Source of the DNA: Akkermansia sp. N21116
GTDB taxonomy: Bacteria > Verrucomicrobiota > Verrucomicrobiia > Verrucomicrobiales > Akkermansiaceae
Length of the DNA stretch: 64,000 nucleotides
Assembly (NCBI RefSeq): GCF_029854705.2
Contig: NZ_CP139035.1
Location: 372,001-436,000 of the forward strand
Direction: 5' to 3'
The translations under genes were made by a program, and so were the position numbers. Numbering within the stretch: the stretch's first letter is position 1; each line of letters opens with the position of its first letter. Under the pieces are notes generated by a model, which saw only the letters and a list, made by a program, of their open reading frames with translations, was not told the DNA's origin and made no database searches. Positions 43,847 to 53,291 of this stretch are shown piece by piece.

Positions 43847-46800
43847 TTATCTTCTCATTGGATTTATAATGTTTTTGATAACATAATTATATACATAATA
43901 TGCATACCATCTGCAATTGCTTTTCCCACCTATTATAATATAATTAGCTGTTTGTTCATTTTGACCCATAAAATATACCTTTATATTTATATCTTCCTGA
44001 CAAGTTGTTTCTATATCAGGTAAATGACCAGGTTGATTTCCTGTGCAATTATCAGCTTCATTGTCCTCATGGATCACCCCATTTGCAGATTCATTATTAA
44101 CATTTTGCATTTCTGGTGGAACAGGTGTTTGATTTGCTTTTTCTCCAATTGGAAATCGTGATGTTATTTTTGATGATGGATTAGACGATGGCTTCATCCT
44201 CGACATTTCTTTAGGACCAAATCCTATACAATATTCTTTTACATTTTTTATATACTTTTTATTATTACAGCAACATGTGTCTTTATTTGTTTCTGAATCT
44301 GAAATTTCCCAATTTGTTACGCAAATTTTCCAGTGAAACCCCAACGCATCTTTTGTGTTGCGAATACTAACATTTAACCCTCTCTGATCCGTAAGCATAA
44401 TGGGATTTACTCTAGAAAACCCGTACAAATTACGTCCTCCATTTTCCCCGATAGGATCGCGGGTGAGCCAGCGACCGTCAGTGGGGTTGTAGTCTCGGTA
44501 ATTATAGTACATGGTACCTGTTTCACGGTCGGTTATTTCGCTGGAAAAACCTAGCGGATTTGCGTGGCCACAAGAACCGCTTTCGATGACCGTGCGACCA
44601 TAGGGGTCATACTCGTAGCTTGCCACGAGTCTTCCCGTTTCGTCGAGCATTTCCGTCACGTTTTTCGTGAAATCGTGACCATAGCTGTAGTGTGTTCCAT
44701 CGGACGTCGTCAGACCCAGCGGGCGCGTGGCCTCCGGTTCCGACGGATCCCACAGAATCGCATGCACCAGGGCATCTCCATTCAATGCGTCGAGCGTGGC
44801 GATGCGCAGGTAGCCCCGGTACAGGTAGCGTTCGTCCCGCGTCAGCGTGCCGTTGACACGCACCTGGCGGCGGCAGCGGCGCCCCATGGAATCGTAAGCA
44901 CTGGTGACCACGGTTTTCCCATCGGCGCTCGTCCATGTCACGGGACGGCGTTCCGCGTTCCAGACAAGCGACCATTCCCCTGTTTCCGTCACCACCTTGA
45001 GCTGGTTGCCTACGTTATCGTATTCGGGTGTCACCATGCTCTTGTCCGGACGTTCGATGCTCGTGTACTGGTCCAGCCTATTCGGCTGGTAATTTGTCGT
45101 ACCGGAGACATCCGTGGAGGTGCAGCGGTTCCCGTTGTTGTCGTAGTCGTAGCCATAACTTCCCAGGCTGCCGAGGCTTGTCTGCGTCAGTTCACTGCGG
45201 GCATTGTAGCCGAAGCTGTCACACCGCGTTTCTTCCCCGGCGCGCCACTGCGTGCGTTCCACGGGGCGCCCTACGGCGTCGTAGCTTTGCGTCCGGGAGA
45301 CCAGCTCGGTTCCCGACGTCGTTCTATGGGTAATCCCCGTCAACAGGTTGCGACGGGGTTCGTAGCTATACCGGCGCTCCAGTCCGAAAGGCAGCGATAC
45401 GCTCGAGAGCAGGTTGCTTCCCGACAGGTAGCTGTAGGTATAGGTCCGCGTGCCTTCTCCCAGTCGCACCCCCGCCGTTCCCAGACGGCCGTCCGCCCGG
45501 TAGGTCAGGTAGACGTCAAGCAAGGTGTCCACGTCGTCGAAACCGGCCGAGGGGTCGCGGGTGAGCTTGTAGCCCGATGAACGGCCGAGTCCGTCGCGCG
45601 TTTCCTTGAGGATATAATGACATCCTCCTATCTCCAGGCTTTCCGTTTCCTGTTTCCCGTAGGCGTTGTAAGTCACGGTGCGGGTCCCGGAAGCATCCGT
45701 CACGGAAACAGGCTGGCCGAGGAGGTTGTACTCGAAAGAGATCCCCGGAGTCCCGTCTTCGTAAGTTACTTCCACGAGTTCCCCCGTCAGAGGTGCGTAG
45801 GCGTACCGGACCGCTCCTTGCGCTTGGTGATTATTTTTGGTTTCCAGCCGATTGAGCGCATCATAGGCGTAGACTTCCGACTTGTTGAACATGGGGTCGT
45901 ACTTGACCGTCAGGAGACCGGAACCGAAGTGATAACCCCAGAGGGTTTTGCGGCCATTCGGAAGGTTTTTCGGGTTGCCGGTAATAGTTTCCCCGGGTGC
46001 GCCGTAGGTCGTCAATCCGGCGATGCGGTTCATTTCGTCGTATTCGTAGAGAGCGGGCTGGAAGGCTGTGCCGTATTCCGCAACGGTACGGCCGCGCTGG
46101 TCGTATTCGAAGAACGAGGTCTTGCCTGCGGCGTCGACGATGCTGGCGGGTTTGCCCGCGCCGAGATCGTAGACGATTTCCGTGGCGTTGCCTGCCGCAT
46201 CCGTCGTTTTCAGCGTCCAGCCGAGAACGTTCTGATCCTCGACGGTCGTGTTGCCGCGCCCATCGGTGGTTTTCACCTGGATGCCGTTCTGGCGGTAGCT
46301 GCGAGTCTGGATAACGGTAATTCCCGCCGCATCCCTTGAGCGCGTCACAAAACCGTCCACTATGCGCGTTTCCGCGATGATGGAAGAAGAAGGCGACTGT
46401 GCCCGTTCGAAGCGTTCCGGGCCCGTTCCCAGCATCGTCCAGCGGCGCGAGACCATGCCGCGCACATCCGTCACGACCATATCCCTGGACAAGAAGTCCA
46501 GAGAAGAGACAAGCGAGGCCGTCTTCGTCGTCAACGGAGCACCCGCCGCGTTCCAGACGGTGTCTTCGGTGACGCGGTACACGCTCCCGCTCCGGTTTTC
46601 ATAACGCCATGACATAGCCTTAATACGGTTTGACACCGTACTGGCTGGATTTTGTTCATTTAAAACAATAATTTGTTTATTTTGTATTCCGAAGACATCG
46701 TATTCCACCCTGGTTTCCGCTTCGGAGGCGGTGCGGAAGGACACGAGGAATCCCTTGGAATTGTAACTGTTAACCGTAGAAACCCATCCTCCCAGGGTAT

Positions 46801-49705
46801 TGGGCACTTCCTGGACGACGATTTCACCGAAACCGTTGACCGTGTCGCGGGAAATGGGGGTCCAGGGATCTTCCGGGAGAGACGAGGAAGGAATCTCGAC
46901 AAGATCCTGCGACATTTTCGTCGTCCTCAATCCGCCGGCCGTCAGTTCATACTCGTATTTCAAGACCGTACTTCCCGTGCCGCCTTCGGTGTATACGGAG
47001 CCGTCTTCATTCGTTTCCGTCCGGACGATACCGCCGGAGGGGAGGGTTTTCGTCACTGTGGATCCGTCTCCGGAATAGTACCAGGAGGTAACGCGTCCCA
47101 GTTCATCCTTCTGCCAGATCATGCGGCCCATGGTATCGTACTTGGCATACCGCACCGTATTCATCGCGCCGACGCTGCGCCATTCCTCAAGGACACGCCC
47201 CTGGGCATCGCGGACGTAGCTGACGACGGTTTCCGGGGTTGTTTCCGTGCCGGAACGAATCATTTCCGTAAGCTGCCGTGCCGAATTGTAGCTGTAAAGC
47301 GTGGTTATACCGTCGAAGTCGATTTCCTTCAGCGGGCCGCTGCACATCATGGATTCCACCGTCCGGACACGGCCATCGGCGCGTTCCGTCCGGACGAGCC
47401 TGCCTTCTTCATCGTATTCGTACCGTTCACGGGAGACGAGGGACCAGGCCAGGCCGGTGTGGGCGTATTCTTCCCGGCGACGGATCGTTTCGTCGCCCGA
47501 GATGTATTCCACGGTGCGCGTACTCTTGCCGGAGACGGGAGCGCCGTTGACGCGCATTTCCGTCGTTTTGATCCAGCGGACACCGCGAACGGGAACCGGC
47601 CAGGAGACTGCAGCGGCTTTCAAAACGGCTTGGAAGGAAGGTTCTCCGCATTCCGAGGACGATTCGGATGATGATTCACTGTCAGAACTTTCCGACGCGG
47701 AGGATTCCGAAGACGACTCGCTGGCCGAGCTTTCCGACGCGGAGGACTCGGAAGATGAGCCGCTCGAAGCGCTTTCCGACGCGGACGAGTCACTGGACGA
47801 CGAGGAAGAATCGGGTTCCGCTTCCAGGAGTTCTTCCCCCATGTCTTCGTAAGTATACCAGGTTTCCACACCGTCCGGGCCGCGCCTCATCTTCATTCTG
47901 CCGCGAGCGAAGGAAGGTTCCGCCTCAGGTCCGTAGAATTCTTCCACGGTGGTACGGGATCCGGAAACACCGAGGGCGGTTTCCGTCACGGTCGTACGCA
48001 GGACGAGATTGCCGTCTGCGTAGGAATAGACTTTTTTACTGAGCGTTTTGCGGTTGCCTTTCGCATCCACGATGTCTTCCTGGACGACGGACGGACGCGT
48101 TTCATTGAAACGTCCTCCCGTTTTATACGAAGTCATCACTTCCCGCCGTCCGCCGCGTCCCCACGGGGAGACGGTTTTCTTCACCCGGCCTTCGGAGTCG
48201 TATTCATAACGGGTCGTGCCGGCTCCGGTGGTCGTTTCAAGTGAAACCCGGTAGTTGTCGTAGTCGTATTCCGTCGTAATCGCGCCTTCGGAGCCATATC
48301 CTTCCGTCCGGCTCAGAGTTCTCCAGCCTCCATCCGTGTATTCCAGGATTTCGCGCGAACTGGTTGCAGGGATCGAATCTCCGGCCCGGCGTACCATTTT
48401 GAGCCGTTCCCAGAGGTTGCCTCCCATAGGTCTGCGGACGGTGGATTCATAAATTCTTTCACTGCCTTCACCGGTGATGATGACGATGTCATCTCCAGCG
48501 GTGCGTTTCTGGCGAACCTGTTCAGGCAGGTTGCGGTAACGGGAGCGGGTTTCCGTCACAGTTTCTCCGCCGTCTTTGAAGCGACGGATATCCCATGTGC
48601 GGTACGGTTCACCTTCCGTGTGCCAGCTACCCAGGGCTTCGTACACCTGGGAACGGGCATATTTCCTGATTTTAAGACCGGTGGTAAGATATTCCACCGT
48701 GACAAGGCCGCCCCGCGCCGTCCAGACGGATGTAATGGCTCCATCCGGGCCGTAATGTTCAATTTTGAGGCGTTTTTTGAATTCTTCCATTGTCGTGACA
48801 ACTCCGGCCCGGGAGCGCATGCTTACCAAGAGCCCGGTTTTTACGGAAAAGGTCAGTTCGGAACCGTTGCCCACGGCCAGGCAGATCAAGCCCGGGCTTT
48901 TGCTAACGCAGTCCGTTCCGTCGTCATTGAGCAGGCGGACAAGAGACGTGGTGCTTCTGGTCGTACCGGAACGTTTCGCCTTCGACGTCCCGATGACATG
49001 CTGGAAATAAAGTTCCTTGCCGGAGGGTTTCCTGATCCGGACGTCACCGTCCTTGTAGAAAGCCCTCCATTCCATCGGGTGGCTGTAGCGCAGGAGCAGA
49101 GGATACAGAGAAGAAGCCGTTGCCGAGCGGGCACGGGCACGGTTTCCGGAAACAGGGAAAGCTTGCGGGGCCGGAGAATTCTGATCGGGAAGAGGCGCAT
49201 CGGGGTTCGCGGCAATCTGGCCTTCGCCATCGCAGCCTCCGGGGTCTTCTCCGGCTCCTTCGATGGGAATTGAGTCCTCGGTATCGCCGTCGTCTCCGTC
49301 ACAGCACTCGGGGTTGCAGCACCCTTCTTCAGGCGGGGAACAACTCGTCGAGTCGGTAGATTCCGATGAAGAGGAGTGTGCGCTGCTGCTTTCGAGGGAA
49401 TCGCTGGAAGACGAAGAATCGTCCCAATAATCGCCGCCATAGCTTGAATCGCTCGAATCACTGGAATCCCCCGAGCCGCTGCCGAACTCAAACCAGTCCG
49501 AGTAACTGGAAGTGCCGGAATCGCTCGAATCGCTTCCGCTATCCAAATAATCCTCAAACTGGTTTTGCTGAGCGAAGTTTCCGTTAAAACGCGCTCTGGA
49601 CAGAGGAGCATCAAATTGGTCTCCCGGCATCCAGGAAGAGGAATGAGCATCCATGGAAGACATGCCATCTTCCATGCCATTGTTTTTATTCTGCTTATTG
49701 ATCAT
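43847..49705 (-). CDS. Full-length RHS/YD-repeat polymorphic toxin
   Basis: 1952 residues. Residues ~50-120 are a Ser/Asp-rich low-complexity tract, then a Cys-rich patch (CSPPEEGCCNPECCDGDDGD). YD/RHS repeats run from ~350 to ~1700 (ITTEYDYDNYRVSLE, YEYDSEGRVKKTV, FEYDQRGRTVAEYG), interrupted at ~625-690 by a nearly pure Ser/Glu/Ala linker. RHS proteins form a hollow shell enclosing a C-terminal toxin. The core end is RDPIGENGGRNLYGF (~1755), the junction LTDQRGLNV, then a ~180-residue Cys-containing tip of unknown activity, ending GGKSNCRWYAYYVYNYVIKN. There is no signal peptide and no VgrG or PAAR gene nearby. The start follows no clear Shine-Dalgarno sequence. GC-rich except for the AT-rich tip. 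Confidence 0.92.
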   Translation of the reverse strand: MINKQNKNNGMEDGMSSMDAHSSSWMPGDQFDAPLSRARFNGNFAQQNQFEDYLDSGSDSSDSGTSSYSDWFEFGSGSGDSSDSSDSSYGGDYWDDSSSSSDSLESSSAHSSSSESTDSTSCSPPEEGCCNPECCDGDDGDTEDSIPIEGAGEDPGGCDGEGQIAANPDAPLPDQNSPAPQAFPVSGNRARARSATASSLYPLLLRYSHPMEWRAFYKDGDVRIRKPSGKELYFQHVIGTSKAKRSGTTRSTTSLVRLLNDDGTDCVSKSPGLICLAVGNGSELTFSVKTGLLVSMRSRAGVVTTMEEFKKRLKIEHYGPDGAITSVWTARGGLVTVEYLTTGLKIRKYARSQVYEALGSWHTEGEPYRTWDIRRFKDGGETVTETRSRYRNLPEQVRQKRTAGDDIVIITGEGSERIYESTVRRPMGGNLWERLKMVRRAGDSIPATSSREILEYTDGGWRTLSRTEGYGSEGAITTEYDYDNYRVSLETTTGAGTTRYEYDSEGRVKKTVSPWGRGGRREVMTSYKTGGRFNETRPSVVQEDIVDAKGNRKTLSKKVYSYADGNLVLRTTVTETALGVSGSRTTVEEFYGPEAEPSFARGRMKMRRGPDGVETWYTYEDMGEELLEAEPDSSSSSSDSSASESASSGSSSESSASESSASESSSESSASESSDSESSSESSSECGEPSFQAVLKAAAVSWPVPVRGVRWIKTTEMRVNGAPVSGKSTRTVEYISGDETIRRREEYAHTGLAWSLVSRERYEYDEEGRLVRTERADGRVRTVESMMCSGPLKEIDFDGITTLYSYNSARQLTEMIRSGTETTPETVVSYVRDAQGRVLEEWRSVGAMNTVRYAKYDTMGRMIWQKDELGRVTSWYYSGDGSTVTKTLPSGGIVRTETNEDGSVYTEGGTGSTVLKYEYELTAGGLRTTKMSQDLVEIPSSSLPEDPWTPISRDTVNGFGEIVVQEVPNTLGGWVSTVNSYNSKGFLVSFRTASEAETRVEYDVFGIQNKQIIVLNEQNPASTVSNRIKAMSWRYENRSGSVYRVTEDTVWNAAGAPLTTKTASLVSSLDFLSRDMVVTDVRGMVSRRWTMLGTGPERFERAQSPSSSIIAETRIVDGFVTRSRDAAGITVIQTRSYRQNGIQVKTTDGRGNTTVEDQNVLGWTLKTTDAAGNATEIVYDLGAGKPASIVDAAGKTSFFEYDQRGRTVAEYGTAFQPALYEYDEMNRIAGLTTYGAPGETITGNPKNLPNGRKTLWGYHFGSGLLTVKYDPMFNKSEVYAYDALNRLETKNNHQAQGAVRYAYAPLTGELVEVTYEDGTPGISFEYNLLGQPVSVTDASGTRTVTYNAYGKQETESLEIGGCHYILKETRDGLGRSSGYKLTRDPSAGFDDVDTLLDVYLTYRADGRLGTAGVRLGEGTRTYTYSYLSGSNLLSSVSLPFGLERRYSYEPRRNLLTGITHRTTSGTELVSRTQSYDAVGRPVERTQWRAGEETRCDSFGYNARSELTQTSLGSLGSYGYDYDNNGNRCTSTDVSGTTNYQPNRLDQYTSIERPDKSMVTPEYDNVGNQLKVVTETGEWSLVWNAERRPVTWTSADGKTVVTSAYDSMGRRCRRQVRVNGTLTRDERYLYRGYLRIATLDALNGDALVHAILWDPSEPEATRPLGLTTSDGTHYSYGHDFTKNVTEMLDETGRLVASYEYDPYGRTVIESGSCGHANPLGFSSEITDRETGTMYYNYRDYNPTDGRWLTRDPIGENGGRNLYGFSRVNPIMLTDQRGLNVSIRNTKDALGFHWKICVTNWEISDSETNKDTCCCNNKKYIKNVKEYCIGFGPKEMSRMKPSSNPSSKITSRFPIGEKANQTPVPPEMQNVNNESANGVIHEDNEADNCTGNQPGHLPDIETTCQEDINIKVYFMGQNEQTANYIIIGGKSNCRWYAYYVYNYVIKNIINPMRR

Positions 49706-50020
49706 ATTTCAAAAACGGCTTGTTTTTTCGGCCGTCCATGAAATAAATATCCCGGAAATTCCAGAAAATCAATTTATCGACGGTCAAGGGGAATACATGC
49801 CAACATATTCTTCATCAATTTAGTACGCCATCAAATAAACGAACGCGAACACTCATCGGAATGCCAACAGCTCCGGCAATTCAAGTTACAGGGGTATACG
49901 TGCCCGCATTCCAGCCGGCAACCGGGCCGAAAGAAGGAATGAAAAACAGACGCAAAAAATCCCGGAATGAAACATCCGGGATCCGGCAGACGGCCGGTAA
50001 AACCGAAAAATCCTTCTTCG
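49706..50020. other. Upstream region of the RHS gene
   Basis: 315 bases between phoR and the RHS gene, both leftward. It holds the phoR terminator at 49954-49982 and, left of it, ~250 bases that must contain the RHS promoter. No convincing -35/-10 pair, operator or small gene was picked out. Confidence 0.5.
49954..49982 (-). terminator. Terminator after phoR
   Basis: On the minus strand ATCCCGGATGTTTCATTCCGGGAT forms an 8-bp stem followed by six T, 39 bases past the phoR stop. Confidence 0.85.
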
Positions 50021-51238
50021 TCAGGAAGCGGAAGGAGAGGGAGCGGGCAATTGAGGGAGCACGATCGTGAAGCAGGTTTCCACACCGGGAATGCTGGCTA
50101 CGTCAATCGTCCCCTGATGGGCTTCCACAGCCCGGCGAACAATCGAAAGGCCAAGTCCGGTACCTTTGATCTGCTGGGAATGCGCCGTTTCCACCCGGTA
50201 AAAACGATTGAAAATGTAAGGCAGATGGGAAACGGGAATCCCGATGCCATTGTCCGAGACGCTGATGACCGTTTTGCCGTCCCGGACGCCCGCCTTGACG
50301 GTAACGGTCAGGCCAGGCTCCAGGTTTTGCTTGATGGCGTTTTCAATGAGGTTGAAGAGGATTTGCGTCCAATAGAACATGTCACCATAGATCATGAAAG
50401 GAGTGCGATCCAGTTCGACGCGGATGGTAGCTTGTTTTTCATGAGCCATTGTCTCCAAACGGCCAATGACATCCTCTACGCAGGTGCCGAGGTCAAAGAG
50501 AGTACGTTTGAGAAGGTTCTCCGAATTTTCCAGTTTGGAAATCATGAGCATGTCTTCCACAATCCGGATGATACGCTTGCAGTGTCTTTGCATCATGCCC
50601 AGAATGCGTTTGCGCATGGCGGCATCGGCGGCGATATCGTCGTCCTCAAGAAGGTTTTCCAAATAGCCGTGGATGATCGTCAGGGGAGTCCTCAACTCGT
50701 GGGAGGCATTGGCCACAAAGTCCCGGCGAACAGTCATCGTCCTGTGTTCCTCGGTAATATCGTGAAAAAGGATACCGATCTGGTTGAGATCTTCCTGCAA
50801 GGGAGTGGAGACGACCTGAAGAACCTTCTCCGAACCGGAACCGCCCTGCCCTTCTCCGATCGAAACGGTAATTTTCTGACTGACGGGATCGCAGTTGCGA
50901 AAGATTTCCCGGTAGAACTGGTGGAGTGTTTCGTGCTCGGGAGAAAGGAAGACATTGCCTCCGACACGGCCCGATTCACCCAAAAGTACGCTTGCCGCTC
51001 TGTTGGCGATCAAAACCCGTCCGTGCCTGTCAGCTACGAGAAATGCGTCACCCATGGCTTCTAGAACGGCTTGCCGGTCGGAAACAAAATGTTCCTTGGA
51101 ACGGGCGGACGATTTTTCCAGGTCGGCATACTTCTTCCGCTGCAGTTTCATCTGCATGGAAAAGATACCCTCGCGATAGGCCCAAGCGCCAACGGCAAGG
51201 GTAAGCAGGGAAATCAGGGTAATGTCCAAGGGAGCCAC
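50021..51238 (-). CDS. phoR: Sensor histidine kinase, PhoR-like
   Basis: 405 residues: one N-terminal membrane helix (ITLISLLTLAVGAWAYREG), a PAS domain (AMGDAFLVADRHGRVLIANRAA), HisKA with the phospho-acceptor in FVANASHELRTPLTIIHGYL, and HATPase with ILFNLIENAIKQN, VSDNGIGIPVSHLP and IKGTGLGLSIVRRAVE. The plan matches PhoR-type kinases, which sense phosphate status through the Pst transporter; no pst genes are in the window, so the phosphate role is inferred from architecture. It starts 39 bases after the phoB stop. Confidence 0.85.
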   Translation of the reverse strand: MAPLDITLISLLTLAVGAWAYREGIFSMQMKLQRKKYADLEKSSARSKEHFVSDRQAVLEAMGDAFLVADRHGRVLIANRAASVLLGESGRVGGNVFLSPEHETLHQFYREIFRNCDPVSQKITVSIGEGQGGSGSEKVLQVVSTPLQEDLNQIGILFHDITEEHRTMTVRRDFVANASHELRTPLTIIHGYLENLLEDDDIAADAAMRKRILGMMQRHCKRIIRIVEDMLMISKLENSENLLKRTLFDLGTCVEDVIGRLETMAHEKQATIRVELDRTPFMIYGDMFYWTQILFNLIENAIKQNLEPGLTVTVKAGVRDGKTVISVSDNGIGIPVSHLPYIFNRFYRVETAHSQQIKGTGLGLSIVRRAVEAHQGTIDVASIPGVETCFTIVLPQLPAPSPSAS

Positions 51239-51277
51239 TGTCTTGGAAAAAAGAAATTGGGCGGGGTGTTTTCCGTA

Positions 51278-51964
51278 TCAGGAATCGGAAGGTTCCACGA
51301 GACGGTACCCTACTCCGCGGACAGTTTCAATCATATCGGCATATCCTTCGAGTTTTTGGCGGAGACGCTTCATGTGGGTATCGAGCGTACGGCTATGGAC
51401 TTCGTCGCTGTAGCCCCAAACAGAACGGAGGAGGTCATTGCGATCCTGAGTCTTTCCGGCGCGCTCCGTCAAGTAGAGAAGGAGTTTGAATTCCGTCCCC
51501 GTCAGATCGACCGGTTCGCCCGCGAGATAGAATTTGAAAGAATTTTTGTCAAATGAAAGCGGGCCACAAGTAACGCGGACTTCACCGGGTTTGACCTGGT
51601 TTCTTTTCAGGATAGCCTGGATGCGTAACACCAGTTCCTTCGGGCTGAAGGGTTTGGTTACATAATCGTCAGCTCCGAGTTCCAGTCCGGAAATTTTGTC
51701 GTCCAGTTGTGCACGAGCTGTCAGAAAAAGGACAGGGACGGAAGATGTGCGCGGGTCGCGCCGCAAATCCTTGTAAAGGGAGAAGCCGTCTTTCTTCGGC
51801 ATCATCACATCCAGAATAATCAGGTCGGGAGCGGTTTTAAGCGCTACGTCCAGCCCTTCCATCCCGTCGTGAGCCTTGACAACATCGTAACCTTTACGGA
51901 CGAGGTTGATTTCAACGAGTTCCGCGATATCCAGGTCATCTTCGACGATGAGAATGCGTTCCAT
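51278..51964 (-). CDS. phoB: Response regulator, PhoB-like
   Basis: 228 residues, OmpR/PhoB family. Receiver: ILIVEDDLDIAELVEINL, phospho-acceptor in LIILDVMMPKKDGFSLY, LFLTARAQLDDKISGL, DDYVTKPFSPKELVLRI. Winged helix: VDLTGTEFKLLLYLTERAGK, RNDLLRSVWGY, SRTLDTHMKRLRQKL, TVRGVGYRLVEP. It is the partner of the downstream kinase and a plausible regulator of the alkaline phosphatase at 5.9 kb. Confidence 0.88.
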   Translation of the reverse strand: MERILIVEDDLDIAELVEINLVRKGYDVVKAHDGMEGLDVALKTAPDLIILDVMMPKKDGFSLYKDLRRDPRTSSVPVLFLTARAQLDDKISGLELGADDYVTKPFSPKELVLRIQAILKRNQVKPGEVRVTCGPLSFDKNSFKFYLAGEPVDLTGTEFKLLLYLTERAGKTQDRNDLLRSVWGYSDEVHSRTLDTHMKRLRQKLEGYADMIETVRGVGYRLVEPSDS

Positions 51965-52021
51965 GCGTTTCTTGATACGGCATAACCCGCATGGAACGAA
52001 CTCTTTTGTGTGACAAAATGT

Positions 52022-53059
52022 TCACATGAGGTTCTTACTGACGACTTCTCCCGGGAGAGTCGTTTTTCCAGGGGCTATGATTCGGCCGGGATAAATGGTC
52101 GTATGGCATCCCGTTTTAACATCGTGCCCAATAACCGCACCCAGTTTGATCCTGCCCGTCGGATGGAGGCACCCTCCGGAACCGGCCATCAGATGTTCGC
52201 CCGCATCATGGCGATAGTTAGAACAAATCGTTCCGGCCGCCAGATTGACGCGGGAACCGATAACGGAATCCCCGACATAGGACAAATGCGGAATACTTGT
52301 CCCACTGCCGATGATGCTGCTTTTGATTTCAACGCCCTGCCCTATCCGGCAATGATCCCCGATGGAAACATGCCCGCGAATGTAACAATTCGGTCCTATC
52401 CGGCAATTGCAACCGAGACTGACGGAACCTTCCATGACGACTCCCGGCAAAATCTCACAACCGTCCCCCATGCGAACGATCCCTGAAAGATAAGATCCGG
52501 AGCTGACAAGGCAATTGTCCCGGCAGGGTTGGAGGCCTTGCAGGATAGTGTCATTCCACGACAGAAGATCCCAAGGATAACGAAGGCGTCTCACAGTGAA
52601 TATTTCACGTGATTCATGACCGTGGAAAACCCGTGGAACGGATCCTACCCAGGCTACAGGATGGGGAGTTCCGTCATCATCCCGGCAGAAAAAAGGCCGA
52701 AATCCCTTCCCCTCCCGGGAATATGCATCTGCCATCAAAAGCAGTACTTCTTCTCCCGGAAAATAGTGCAGTGAAATTTGCAGGGTATCCGGACTTGAGA
52801 CAGAAACTACCTGTATACCATACTCGGCAAGTATTTCTTCCATCCAAATATGTAACTTGATGCCGCCCAATACCAGCTCTCCAACCGGGAATTCCTCAAT
52901 CCAGAAACACTCGTCCAATCCCGGATCCGATATCAAACATGCCTGTATCATGGAAATGTCGTTGATCACATGAAAAGAAGACTCTACCATTTCCAACGGC
53001 GGTGACCCAGGATTTTCTGCGTCTATGAGTTCAATACCACCGAAAATATCTTGTGAATT
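52022..53059 (-). CDS. Left-handed beta-helix (GlmU-like) sugar nucleotidyltransferase homologue
   Basis: 345 residues from MNSQDIFGGIELIDAEN. The N-terminal ~190 residues resemble the nucleotidyltransferase-like domain of GlmU-related bifunctional proteins of Bacteroidetes type (WIEEFPVGELVLGGIKLHIW, VAWVGSVPRVFHG, YPWDLLSWNDTIL). The C-terminal part is a hexapeptide-repeat helix (VRMGDGCEILPGVVMEGSVSLGCNCRIGPNCYIRGHVSIGDHCRIGQGVEIK, AGTICSNYRHD). It probably works in amino-sugar nucleotide or cell-wall precursor synthesis. The frame extends 44 codons further upstream, but that part crosses the DnaA-box cluster and does not look like protein; the later Met is preferred. Confidence 0.75.
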   Translation of the reverse strand, partial: NSQDIFGGIELIDAENPGSPPLEMVESSFHVINDISMIQACLISDPGLDECFWIEEFPVGELVLGGIKLHIWMEEILAEYGIQVVSVSSPDTLQISLHYFPGEEVLLLMADAYSREGKGFRPFFCRDDDGTPHPVAWVGSVPRVFHGHESREIFTVRRLRYPWDLLSWNDTILQGLQPCRDNCLVSSGSYLSGIVRMGDGCEILPGVVMEGSVSLGCNCRIGPNCYIRGHVSIGDHCRIGQGVEIKSSIIGSGTSIPHLSYVGDSVIGSRVNLAAGTICSNYRHDAGEHLMAGSGGCLHPTGRIKLGAVIGHDVKTGCHTTIYPGRIIAPGKTTLPGEVVSKNLM

Positions 53060-53290
53060 CATTGTGAATAACCTGTCGGAAACCGAGATCCCAGGTTGCT
53101 CACAAATTTGATGGTCTAAGTTATTCACAAAAGGAGAGCGCAACAATCCATTCCAACTCTGTAAGTTAATTCCGTTGTTCACTTTATTCACACAATATAA
53201 GACGATGAAATTTTATATAGATAAGATCTATCTATTTCTTGTGGAAAAGAACCTCATTGTGTGAAGGGACAATCTGGGGTATATTTCCGT
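53050..53290. other. DnaA-box cluster, candidate oriC
   Basis: Within ~190 bases there are three exact TTATTCACA boxes (53063-53071 minus, 53121-53129 plus, 53184-53192 plus) and one TTTTCCACA (53240-53248 minus). Weaker matches lie at 53052 and 53175. Between the boxes is an AT-rich stretch (ATATAAGACGATGAAATTTT then ATATAGATAAGATC) that could unwind. Flanking genes transcribe away on both sides. mnmG (gidA), a common origin neighbour, and a perfect parS site lie within 1.7 kb. Confidence 0.7.
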
Positions 53291-53291
53291 C

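Larger units (their letters stand above)
26697..44450 (-). other. Array of displaced RHS toxin tips and exported immunity genes
   Basis: Downstream of the single full-length RHS gene, in the same direction, about ten copies of its 3' core end recur (about 27.9-28.2, 29.2-29.8, 30.8-31.1, 32.6-33.1, 35.0-35.4, 36.4-36.6, 38.1-38.6, 40.5-40.9, 43.4-43.7 kb, and the gene itself at 44.4 kb). The conserved part encodes NPLGFSSEITDRETGTMYYN and RDPIGEQGGRNLYGF; what follows differs completely in each copy. Each tip is followed by a gene for an exported or lipidated protein. The core-derived DNA is GC-rich, while tips and immunity genes are very AT-rich. No other gene types are present except one IS remnant. 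This is the known layout of polymorphic-toxin orphan cassettes. Confidence 0.85.

Noticed and set aside
27930-44450. Regularly spaced near-identical blocks that might suggest a CRISPR or other direct-repeat array
   Set aside because: The blocks are hundreds of bases long, encode the RHS core end in a consistent strand, and the spacers are gene-sized; there are no cas genes.
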